A program made the position numbers and the translations under genes. From contig CAMPIG010000137.1 of assembly GCA_946886255.1 (NCBI GenBank), positions 1-10,288 on the forward strand: 10,288 nucleotides of DNA, written 5' to 3'. This document shows, piece by piece, positions 1 through 6,427 of the stretch. The notes below the pieces were generated by a model. It was not told the DNA's origin and did no database searches. It saw only the letters and a list, made by a program, of their open reading frames with translations. The stretch is from an uncultured Cellvibrio sp. Its GTDB lineage: Bacteria > Pseudomonadota > Gammaproteobacteria > Pseudomonadales > Cellvibrionaceae. Numbering within the stretch: the first letter of the stretch is position 1; each line of letters begins with the position of its first letter.

Positions 1-2508
1 GGCATTGTTTGGATGCCCAATGGATCCAACGCCACAATGAAATTTGATGATCGCGAGCGCAATGGATATGCAGCTGCTTTTCAATGGGAGAACCCCAGCG
101 ATACGGTATTGGCAACCTTCCAATTCATGCGCTCTGATGCAGAGCTGGCTTGGACAGAAAATGCTATCAAATATCAGGGGGGCTATTTTGATGAGAACTC
201 CCAACAGGATCTTCGCCGCACTCGCCCATTAGCAGGCACTGAGTTTGAATTCGATGACCAGGGTATCTTTCAGGCGGGCTTCTTAACAGACTCCGATGGC
301 TGGCGTACTGCCGATGGCCATGAAGACCGCGTGCCGCGCGCTTGGGGTGATAACCCAATCAGTGTGGCGCAATGGGGTCATCCTTTCCAGACCGATACAC
401 GTTATAAGAGTACCCGTACAGTCATTGATGATTACGCGTTTAACGTGAAGTTTACGCCTAATGATCAATGGGAATATTCGTTCGATCTGCAATATATTGA
501 AGCAGAAACTGAAGACGATGACCTGACCATCATGCTGGCAACCCATGCCATGCAGGAATATGACACGCGTGGTGATACGCCCTCATTACGTTTGGTTCAA
601 CCCTGGAATGGACTGCGTGAAGCTAACGCCGAAACTTATGCGGAGGGTTTCCCAGGATTCTCAGGCGACCCCGCAGGTGATAGCAATTTCTTCCAGGACC
701 CGACCTCATATTGGTGGCAGTCTGCGATGGACCATTATGAGCGCTCTGAGGGTGACTCCATCGCCGGCCGTATTGATGTCAAACATAATTTTGAAGACCA
801 GGGTTTCATGAAATCGGTGTCGGCTGGTGTGCGTATTGCCGAGCGGGAGCAAACGGTTCGCTATTCCGTATATAACTGGGGTGCTTTAGGGCCTCGCTGG
901 CAAACAGACATCTATTGGGCTGATCGGGATATTGTTGCAGACCAAGAAATTGAAGCGGTCAGTTGGGATGATTTCCACCGTGGCGACGTGATAGACATTC
1001 CTGGTGGTTATACATTGCACCCCAGCGATCAATTGGTTAAAGATGTTATTCGCGGCCGAGAGTTGGTTGCAGATGCCGGTAGTTTTGTTCCGGCGAATGC
1101 ACGCGATGGTGCAGAGAGTTACTTCCTGCCTTCGGAGGTCTATGTTACGCAAGAGACTAATGAAGCAGCCTATGTTCGGTTTGATTTTGGATCGGATGAA
1201 ACCGCATACCGTTTTAGCGGTAACCTCGGTTTACGGTATGTCAGCCTGAAACGTGATGCCTTGGGTTCGGTCCAGTACCCTGATCTGATTCCTACCAACC
1301 CGGTACCGGATGGTATTTCTACTCCACTGACTCGCCCGGTAGTTGAAGCGTGGGTTGTGGAGCAAGCACAGGCGCTGGTTGATGCCGGAACACACCCGAC
1401 GTTGGAAGCAGCGGCTACTGCTGTTCTTGCAGATGAGGGTTCTCGCTGGATTGGTGATGAAAACAATTACCTGAGCAACGAAGAGCGTGGTTTTGGTAAC
1501 AACGCATTTACTATTGAAGAAGACTCCTCCGATTACAGCACAGTGCTACCCAGCTTTAATCTGAAGGTTGAATTAACGGATGAGTTGATCACACGTTTTG
1601 CCGTGGCGAAAGCCATTGCTTTACCTGACATGGAGTCCGTGAAAAACCAGGCGAACCTGGGTACCATAGCGATCAATATTCTCCGTCCGGACATCGATCC
1701 TGATAATCCTGACGCGGATGGCGGTATTCTTGGAGCTGAAGTTGCCGGTTGGCGAGGTAGTTCCGGTAACCCTTACCTGAAGCCTATGGAATCAGTGCAA
1801 TATGACGCTTCGTTGGAGTGGTATTTTGCCAATGTAGGTTCGCTTACCACCACTTTCTTCTATAAAGATTTAAGCAATTTCTTCGTTTATGGTGCATTCC
1901 CCCGCGAGTTCACCAACCCGGTTTCCGGCGTTACTCAGGTTGCTGAAGTGGAAGGGACCCGTAACGGTGGTGATGGAAGTATGCAAGGTTTTGAGATTGC
2001 TTATCAGCAATTCTATGACATGCTGCCCTCACCTTGGGATGGATTAGGTCTGCAGGTTAATTACACCTACATTGAAGCGAGTGGTGTTCCCAACTCAGGC
2101 GATGGTAGTGTCGATGGCTTTGAAGGAACCTCGAATGATACTGGCGCAAGGGTGAATTTCGACAAGGTACCATTGCAAGGGCAATCGAAGGATACCTTTA
2201 ACATCGTTGGTATGTACGATAAGTATGACTGGTCTGTACGCTTGGCGTATAACTGGCGGTCTAAATATCTGCTGACAACGCGCGACGTCATCAGTAAATA
2301 TCCTCTATGGAATGATGATGCTGGTTTCCTTGATGGTTCAGTGTTTTACAACATCAATGAAAACATTACTGTAGGCTTGCAGTTTACCAACCTGCTCAAT
2401 ACCCAAACCAAAACTATCATGATCCTGGATGGTGAAGGCGCAGAAGCGGGTAGATCCTGGTTTGTTAATGATCGTCGAGCAGCATTTATCGTACGAGCTA
2501 ATTTCTAA
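1..2508 (+). CDS. TonB-dependent outer-membrane receptor (Xanthomonas/Caulobacter type), 5'-truncated by window edge
   Basis: The reading frame is already open at base 1 and gives about 835 residues ending in F-I-V-R-A-N-F. A terminal aromatic residue on the last beta-strand is typical of outer-membrane barrels. The first in-frame ATG (13) is internal, because signal peptide, TonB box and plug domain are all absent; they must lie upstream. Barrel signatures of the TIGR01782-like group are visible: a GNLGLRYV strand, S-T-V-L-P-S-F-N-L-K followed by RFAVAKAIALPD, then GNPYLKP, LEWYF and FFYKDLSNFF, and near the end N-I-T-V-G-L-Q-F-T-N-L-L-N. Family members actively import oligosaccharides or other ligands using TonB/ExbBD energy. 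The neighbouring GH115, GH43 and manD genes suggest xylan or glucuronoxylan oligosaccharides, but the ligand is inferred from context only. A strong terminator follows 14 nt after the stop codon. Confidence 0.93.
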   Translation, partial: GIVWMPNGSNATMKFDDRERNGYAAAFQWENPSDTVLATFQFMRSDAELAWTENAIKYQGGYFDENSQQDLRRTRPLAGTEFEFDDQGIFQAGFLTDSDGWRTADGHEDRVPRAWGDNPISVAQWGHPFQTDTRYKSTRTVIDDYAFNVKFTPNDQWEYSFDLQYIEAETEDDDLTIMLATHAMQEYDTRGDTPSLRLVQPWNGLREANAETYAEGFPGFSGDPAGDSNFFQDPTSYWWQSAMDHYERSEGDSIAGRIDVKHNFEDQGFMKSVSAGVRIAEREQTVRYSVYNWGALGPRWQTDIYWADRDIVADQEIEAVSWDDFHRGDVIDIPGGYTLHPSDQLVKDVIRGRELVADAGSFVPANARDGAESYFLPSEVYVTQETNEAAYVRFDFGSDETAYRFSGNLGLRYVSLKRDALGSVQYPDLIPTNPVPDGISTPLTRPVVEAWVVEQAQALVDAGTHPTLEAAATAVLADEGSRWIGDENNYLSNEERGFGNNAFTIEEDSSDYSTVLPSFNLKVELTDELITRFAVAKAIALPDMESVKNQANLGTIAINILRPDIDPDNPDADGGILGAEVAGWRGSSGNPYLKPMESVQYDASLEWYFANVGSLTTTFFYKDLSNFFVYGAFPREFTNPVSGVTQVAEVEGTRNGGDGSMQGFEIAYQQFYDMLPSPWDGLGLQVNYTYIEASGVPNSGDGSVDGFEGTSNDTGARVNFDKVPLQGQSKDTFNIVGMYDKYDWSVRLAYNWRSKYLLTTRDVISKYPLWNDDAGFLDGSVFYNINENITVGLQFTNLLNTQTKTIMILDGEGAEAGRSWFVNDRRAAFIVRANF

Positions 2509-2522
2509 AAAAACTTGTAGTG

Positions 2523-2558
2523 AAAAAAGCATATCGTTTATTCGATATGCTTTTTTTT
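2523..2558 (+). terminator. Strong intrinsic terminator after the TonB receptor
   Basis: A perfect 14-bp stem (A6-GCATATCG paired with CGATATGC-T6) with a 6-nt TTTATT loop at 2537-2542 is followed by a run of eight T residues that overlaps the 3' arm. Because the stem is flanked by A-run and T-run it could also work on the minus strand. It separates the receptor transcript from the remnant and halogenase downstream. Confidence 0.9.
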
Positions 2559-2582
2559 GCCTCTGGCTGCCATAGAAATTTT

Positions 2583-2780
2583 GGTGCTTACGTCAGTGGG
2601 TGGGAAAGCAGCGGTGGTAATCCCTATCTGCAACCTATGGAATCTAACCAGTTCGACGTTCCTCTGGAGTGGTACTTTGCTGAAGTCAGCTCATTGACAG
2701 GTACAATCTTTTACAAAGATCTCAGTAACTTCTTTATCTATGGCGCCTTCCCACAAACATTCACAAACCCGGTTTCCGGA
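2583..2780 (+). pseudogene. Internal fragment of a second TonB-dependent receptor (gene remnant)
   Basis: About 66 codons encode a segment colinear with residues near 580-645 of the upstream receptor (bases about 1732-1929). It shares the landmarks GNPYLxPMES, LEWYF, FYKDLSNFF and TNPVSG. By hand alignment 48 of 65 residues agree (about 74%) without gaps. The DNA differs at many positions, so this is not a recent local duplication but the remains of a distinct, related receptor. No plug, no start with a ribosome binding site and no C-terminal strand are present. Homology stops abruptly after V-S-G at 2780; the frame then runs through unrelated sequence to a stop at 2835-2837. A short in-frame open stretch reaches left to 2520 but merely reads through the terminator hairpin. 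This is a decaying internal fragment, not a functional gene. Confidence 0.85.
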
Positions 2781-2889
2781 AGAAGAGTTGTTGCAACAAC
2801 ATCAGCACATCAGGCAGGCGGTGCAAAAAACCGTTGACGCCATGCCCCACCATCGCGAAATACTTGCACGTTATTGCCCTGCTCGTTAG
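2779..2889 (+). pseudogene. C-terminal remnant of a second tryptophan halogenase
   Basis: In the frame +1 relative to the receptor fragment, about 36 codons ending at TAG (2887-2889) encode a tail that aligns without gaps to the C-terminus of the intact halogenase downstream. EELL corresponds to [14 protein letters not shown] corresponds to [10 protein letters not shown], and A-R-Y-C-P-A corresponds to A-E-H-C-K-A. Twelve of 35 positions are identical by hand alignment and many others are conservative. There is no start codon with a ribosome binding site and no FAD or catalytic region. The fragment begins where the receptor remnant ends, so one deletion probably fused the two. The left limit is uncertain by a few bases because the junction lies at about 2775-2785. 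The segment is too short for a high-scoring database match, but position, spacing to the stop and the M-P-x-H-x-E / C-x-A pattern agree. Confidence 0.75.
2787..2800. repeat. Perfect 14-bp palindrome beside the deletion junction
   Basis: GTTGTTGCAACAAC reads identically on both strands. It lies within 10 bases of the receptor/halogenase remnant junction and about 104 bases upstream of the intact halogenase start. It could be an operator half-site pair, a rearrangement-prone sequence, or a by-product of the Leu-Leu-Gln-Gln codons it encodes in the remnant. Nothing seen distinguishes these possibilities. Confidence 0.3.
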
Positions 2890-2893
2890 AACT

Positions 2894-2897
2894 GGAG
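2894..2897 (+). promoter_or_regulatory. Shine-Dalgarno GGAG deciding the halogenase start
   Basis: GGAG lies 6 nt before the ATG at 2904. This favours that ATG over the longer in-frame reading from 2874, which lacks a ribosome binding site and overlaps the remnant. Translation from 2904 also puts the FAD-binding GGGTAGW at residues 13-19, the usual place for this family. Confidence 0.8.
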
Positions 2898-2903
2898 ACA
2901 TTT

Positions 2904-4421
2904 ATGTCGGATAATCGTATTGAACGCGTTGTCATTGTCGGTGGTGGCACCGCCGGGTGGATGACGGCGGCTGCCATGGCCAAAGTGCTCAAGAACCAAT
3001 ACTGCAAAATTCAGGTAATTGAATCGGAAGACATCGGCACCGTCGGCGTTGGTGAAGCAACGATTCCGCAAATCCAGCTATACAACCGCTTGTTGGGTTT
3101 GAACGAAGACGATTTTGTTCGCCGCACCCAGGGTACATTTAAATTGGGCATTCAATTTGTTAACTGGAGTCACATCGGCAGCGCTTATATCCATGCCTTT
3201 GGCGATGTCGGTAAGGATATGGACGCAATCCAGTTTTATCATTATTGGTTGAAGCTATATCAGGCGGGTGAGGTCGGCGACATCGGTGAATACACGCTCA
3301 CCGCTATTGCGGCGCGCAAAGGGAAATTCATGCGTTCCATCGACGCAGGTAATTCGCCTTTGTCCAATATTGCTTATGCGTTTCATTTTGATGCGGGGCT
3401 CTATGCGCGTTATCTGCGCGAGTACGCTGAGCAATTAGGAGTCGTTCGCACAGAGGGCAAGATTACCCATGCTAACCTCAACCCCGACAATGGTTTTATT
3501 GAGTCCGTTGCCCTGGAAAGTGGTGAGGTGATCAGTGGCGACTTATTTATCGATTGCTCCGGCTTTCGCGGCTTGTTGATTGAGCAGGCATTAAAAACCG
3601 GCTACGAAGACTGGACCCATTGGCTGCCTTGCGATCGCGCTTGGGCGGTGCCTTGCGAGAGCAAGGGTGATCCCACGCCTTATACTCGCTCTACAGCGCA
3701 CGCGGCTGGCTGGCAATGGCGTATCCCCTTGCAGCATCGTATTGGCAACGGTCATGTCTATAGCAGTCGCTACATGAGTGATGATGAAGCGGTTGATATT
3801 CTACTCAACAACCTCGACGGTGCACCGCTGGCCGAGCCGCGCTTATTAAAATTTACGACGGGCAAACGCCATAAATTTTGGAATAAAAACTGTGTGGCGA
3901 TCGGCTTGGCCAGTGGCTTTATGGAGCCGCTCGAATCAACCAGTATTCATCTGGTGCAATCCAGTATTGCGCGTCTGATGAGCTTGTTCCCGAATAAGCA
4001 TTTTGATCAGGAGGATATCGATGAATTCAATCGCCAGGCGCATTTTGAGTATGATCGTATCCGCGATTTTCTGATTCTGCATTATCATGCAACCACTCGT
4101 GATGATTCAGCTTTCTGGAATTATTGCCGCACCATGAGTATCCCGGTGGAGCTGCAACAGAAGATCGATCAATTTAAAAAGAATGGTCGCATCTATCGCA
4201 ACAGTGTAGAAATGTTCAATGACCTGAGTTGGTTGGAGGTGATGCATGGTCAGGGAATTCGGCCGCGTGCTTATCATCCTATTGTTGATGTTATGTCGAA
4301 AGATGAACTGCTGAAGCGTATGGCCGGGATTAAATCGGTGATTGATCGCTCGGTTGAGGTCATGCCTTCCCATGCAGAGTTTATTGCGGAGCACTGTAAG
4401 GCCGAAAAATTAATGATGTGA
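2904..4421 (+). CDS. Flavin-dependent tryptophan halogenase family protein
   Basis: The 505-residue product has the family's usual length and carries its diagnostic motifs. The FAD-binding loop GGGTAGW is at residues 13-19, GVGEAT at 48-53, and a Lys at 80 lies in TFKLGI and aligns with the catalytic Lys79 of PrnA. WQWRIP at 270-275 matches the halogenase WxWxIP motif, and EPLEST contains Glu344, which aligns with PrnA Glu346. Known members use FADH2 from a separate reductase, O2 and halide to make hypohalous acid that is guided by the Lys to an aromatic carbon. Homologues encoded beside TonB-dependent receptors in Xanthomonas, Caulobacter and Brevundimonas can halogenate indole-type substrates in vitro, but their natural substrates are not settled. 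No flavin reductase is visible here. The gene is preceded by remnants of a receptor and another halogenase and followed by a terminator. Tryptophan itself is only one possible substrate, so substrate and regiochemistry cannot be assigned. Confidence 0.9.
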   Translation: MSDNRIERVVIVGGGTAGWMTAAAMAKVLKNQYCKIQVIESEDIGTVGVGEATIPQIQLYNRLLGLNEDDFVRRTQGTFKLGIQFVNWSHIGSAYIHAFGDVGKDMDAIQFYHYWLKLYQAGEVGDIGEYTLTAIAARKGKFMRSIDAGNSPLSNIAYAFHFDAGLYARYLREYAEQLGVVRTEGKITHANLNPDNGFIESVALESGEVISGDLFIDCSGFRGLLIEQALKTGYEDWTHWLPCDRAWAVPCESKGDPTPYTRSTAHAAGWQWRIPLQHRIGNGHVYSSRYMSDDEAVDILLNNLDGAPLAEPRLLKFTTGKRHKFWNKNCVAIGLASGFMEPLESTSIHLVQSSIARLMSLFPNKHFDQEDIDEFNRQAHFEYDRIRDFLILHYHATTRDDSAFWNYCRTMSIPVELQQKIDQFKKNGRIYRNSVEMFNDLSWLEVMHGQGIRPRAYHPIVDVMSKDELLKRMAGIKSVIDRSVEVMPSHAEFIAEHCKAEKLMM

Positions 4422-4425
4422 TATA

Positions 4426-4470
4426 ACGGCATCCGGGCAGTGAACGTGCCTGAATGCCGTGGCAGTTTTT
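4426..4470 (+). terminator. Intrinsic terminator after the halogenase
   Basis: ACGGCAT (4426-4432) pairs with ATGCCGT (4454-4460). After a 2-nt internal mismatch, GGGCA pairs with TGCCT (one G-T wobble). GGCAG and five T residues follow (4466-4470). It starts 5 nt after the halogenase stop, in the convergent gap before the minus-strand gene. On the minus strand no T-run directly follows the stem, so it acts mainly in the plus direction. Confidence 0.65.
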
Positions 4471-4475
4471 ATTTC

Positions 4476-5126
4476 TTACTCAATACAACCTTTCTCGCCT
4501 TCGGCCAAGCGTTCAAGACGAATATTCGTAATACTCAAGGTCAATTTCCCTTCGGTAGCGATGGTAAAAGGCCCCGATATTTTACTGAGATCAAAGCCAT
4601 CATCACTCTTGAAACAGTTCAGTGGCACCGGCAGGCTGAACCATTCACCCGCAGGAAATTCCGTCAGTAGCTTGCGTATCTGCACTTCCCCGCGACAAGG
4701 CCAGGTGCAACTCATACTTAAGGTGACGCCTTTGCTCGGGCGCTTATCCACCCGAATATCCATAGCCAGGGCAGCTGCGTCTTTAAAGTTGGCGATATCA
4801 ATAGCGGGGCCGACAATACTCAAGGTCGCAGTATCTTTCTTTTTGCCATTCCAACTGGCCTGTAGCGCATCGCCTTTGCCTTTAAAGTCCGTCGGCTTGA
4901 TCGATAACTTACCGCTTTTCGATTGCCCGGTACGATCCTGAACCGCCAGAGCCCAATCGCTGGGGTCGCCCAGCATTAATCCCCAGGGCGCAACGAGTTG
5001 ACCTTGATTGAGATAGAAAAATGTCGGGTTCTCGGTTTGCGCTGATGCGGGAGAAATAAAAAAACCACACATCAACAAGCTGATAAGGCGCAGGCTTTGG
5101 CTGAAGCAAAGGGTGGTGTGAAACAT
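4476..5126 (-). CDS. Secreted stand-alone ExoP-C-terminal-like (galactose-binding fold) protein
   Basis: The predicted product has 216 residues. The ATG at 5126 is chosen because GAGG lies 8 nt upstream (5138-5135) and because it opens a good signal peptide: a hydrophobic segment at residues 11-25 ending in S-P-A-S-A before Gln30, a signal peptidase I site. An in-frame TTG at 5186 would place 20 non-signal-like residues ahead of it. Residues about 35-205 resemble the C-terminal beta-sandwich of ExoP-type GH3 glucan exohydrolases (Pfam Exop_C). Matching landmarks are a C-x-x-P-C pair (Cys140, Cys144), P-A-G-E-W (158-162), V-P-L-N-C-F (167-172) and a closing L-S-I-T-N-I-R-L strand (197-204). 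No catalytic domain is attached. The family assignment is from memory of the motif pattern; carbohydrate binding in the periplasm or outside the cell is inferred. It lies 135 nt after the GH43 gene and may be read from the same transcript. Confidence 0.7.
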   Translation of the reverse strand: MFHTTLCFSQSLRLISLLMCGFFISPASAQTENPTFFYLNQGQLVAPWGLMLGDPSDWALAVQDRTGQSKSGKLSIKPTDFKGKGDALQASWNGKKKDTATLSIVGPAIDIANFKDAAALAMDIRVDKRPSKGVTLSMSCTWPCRGEVQIRKLLTEFPAGEWFSLPVPLNCFKSDDGFDLSKISGPFTIATEGKLTLSITNIRLERLAEGEKGCIE

Positions 5127-5179
5127 GGTGGCATCCTCAATAATTATTTTTGATAGATAAGGAGTAACGCGCCACCATG
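5124..5179 (-). promoter_or_regulatory. Inverted repeat able to pair with the start codon of the ExoP-C-like gene
   Basis: Read on the minus strand, CATGGTGGC (5179-5171) in the leader is exactly complementary to GCCACCATG (5132-5124), which contains the ATG start codon. The loop is 38 nt and includes the ribosome binding site GAGG. In mRNA the 9-bp stem would hide the start codon. It could be a translational control element or a chance repeat; no known riboswitch or RNA family is recognised. Confidence 0.35.
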
Positions 5180-5227
5180 GTTGCAAAGGGAATAGGAAAA
5201 GTCAAACAAGCGCAATATTGTTAACAA

Positions 5228-5247
5228 CCCGGCGGTGTGGCGCCGGG
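5228..5247 (-). terminator. GC-rich hairpin after GH43 (weak terminator or mRNA-processing hairpin)
   Basis: On the minus strand CCCGGCG, loop CCACAC and CGCCGGG form a perfect 7-bp GC-only stem 14 nt after the GH43 stop. Only TTGTTAACAATATT follows instead of a T-run, so termination is probably partial. It would reduce expression of the ExoP-C-like gene relative to GH43, or protect the 3' end of the GH43 message. Confidence 0.5.
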
Positions 5248-5261
5248 GCAGTTATCGAACA

Positions 5262-6392
5262 TTATTTTGTAAATGCACTGAGCGTCTGGATGGTGCCGTC
5301 GGCATTATGCCTCAGCTCGGCTACTTTGACATTGCGCAAATGCGTTTTGCCACCGGACAACTGGCTGTCGTGATAGAACAAATACCACTTACCATTAAAC
5401 TCCACGATGGAGTGGTGGTTGGTCCAGCCGAGTACGGGTTCAAGAATTATCCCTTGATAAGTAAAAGGGCCGTAGGGATTATCGCCAACAGCGTAGGCAA
5501 TATTATGCGTGTCGCCTGTTGAGTAGGAAAAATAGTATCGGCCATTGTACTTGTGCACCCAGGCCGCTTCGAAAAAACGTCGATCGGTGTCGCTGGCCAA
5601 CAGCGGCTGGCCTTGTTGATCCAGGAGCTGAACGTCTTTTAAATCTTCAGCCAGGCTGAACATGTTGTCATCCAGGCGTGCGATTTTAGGCATGAATGCT
5701 GGCTGATCATCTGCCGGATATTGATCGTCCGTCTGATAACTGCCGCTACGCCAGCGCTGTAATTGTCCACCCCAAATGCCGCCTACGTATAGGTAATAGC
5801 TGCCGTCAGTATCTTTAAATACGGCGGGGTCAATACTGTAGCTGCCTTTGATTGGTGTCGGTTCGGCGGTAAACGGACCGCTGGGAGAATCGCTCACGGC
5901 CACACCAATACGGAAGATACCTTGCTGATCTTTAGCAGGAAAATATAAATAATACTTGCCCGCTTTTTCGGCGGCATCGGGTGCCCAGAGTTGTCTGCTC
6001 GCCCAGGGTACATTCTCCAGTGCGAGGGCTACACCATGATCCGTAACTTCGCCGCCCACGGTATCCATAGAGAGCACGTGGTAATCCTTCATATCGAATT
6101 TATCGCCTTCGCCACTCGTGGCAATATCCGTTTTAATATCATATGACGGATAAATATAAATTCGACCATTAAAAACGTGCGCGGAAGGATCGGCAGTAAA
6201 GATATGGTCGACTAACGGTTGCGATGAAAACTGTGGTTCACGCTTGGCTTGTGAGTTTTCCTGCTTGACCGCTGTCACAGCGTTTTCGTCTGTTGTGCTA
6301 GCGGGAGCGTTAGTGTCTGCGGTTTTATCCTGGCAAGCAAAAAGAAAGCTGGTTAGCAGAACAACGCTGCCAAATTGAAATGTTCTAGACAC
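5262..6392 (-). CDS. Glycoside hydrolase family 43 lipoprotein (beta-xylosidase / alpha-L-arabinofuranosidase)
   Basis: The GTG at 6392 is preferred: GGGGG (6405-6401) sits 8 nt upstream, whereas the in-frame TTG at 6407 has no ribosome binding site. The resulting 376-residue protein starts with a short signal and the lipobox L-F-A-C (Cys20). Gln follows the Cys, and residues about 21-57 form a polar, Ala/Thr/Asn-rich linker. The five-bladed beta-propeller follows. Its three GH43 acids are visible: Asp68 in T-A-D-P-S-A-H (general base), Asp188 in S-I-D-P (pKa modulator) and Glu275 in F-F-E-A-A-W (general acid). W-A-P-D and N-H-H-S, other typical blade residues, are present. The sequence resembles the GH43_1-type enzymes, most of which act as beta-xylosidases with or without arabinofuranosidase activity; the exact specificity cannot be read off. 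A surface or periplasmic lipid anchor fits trimming of imported xylo-oligosaccharides. It is 35 nt downstream of manD and therefore very likely co-transcribed with it. Confidence 0.88.
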   Translation of the reverse strand: MSRTFQFGSVVLLTSFLFACQDKTADTNAPASTTDENAVTAVKQENSQAKREPQFSSQPLVDHIFTADPSAHVFNGRIYIYPSYDIKTDIATSGEGDKFDMKDYHVLSMDTVGGEVTDHGVALALENVPWASRQLWAPDAAEKAGKYYLYFPAKDQQGIFRIGVAVSDSPSGPFTAEPTPIKGSYSIDPAVFKDTDGSYYLYVGGIWGGQLQRWRSGSYQTDDQYPADDQPAFMPKIARLDDNMFSLAEDLKDVQLLDQQGQPLLASDTDRRFFEAAWVHKYNGRYYFSYSTGDTHNIAYAVGDNPYGPFTYQGIILEPVLGWTNHHSIVEFNGKWYLFYHDSQLSGGKTHLRNVKVAELRHNADGTIQTLSAFTK

Positions 6393-6427
6393 AAATACAA
6401 CCCCCAAAAATTACTACTAAAATAAAA

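Noticed and set aside
1340..1440. Ala-rich helical-looking stretch in the receptor as a possible inserted domain
   Set aside because: Long extracellular-loop insertions of this kind occur in related Xanthomonas/Caulobacter-type receptors; there is no frame disruption or compositional break.
2520..2582. Possible new small gene starting at 2520 and running into the receptor fragment
   Set aside because: The first ~20 codons read through the terminator hairpin, there is no ribosome binding site, and the homologous part starts only near 2583, so the 105-codon frame is an accident of the remnant.
2694..2722. Consensus-like -35 box TTGACA as a halogenase promoter
   Set aside because: No acceptable -10 box lies 16-18 nt downstream; TACAAT at 2702-2707 is far too close. 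The box falls in conserved receptor-coding sequence.
2861..2890. TTGCAC - 17 nt - TAGAAC as a promoter directly before the halogenase
   Set aside because: Only 3 of 6 bases match in the -35 box, and transcription would begin at the ribosome binding site; both arms are explained as halogenase-remnant codons.
5127..5215. TTGACT on the minus strand as a promoter for the ExoP-C-like gene
   Set aside because: At normal spacing the -10 would be AACCAT, a poor match; a separate promoter cannot be supported from sequence alone.
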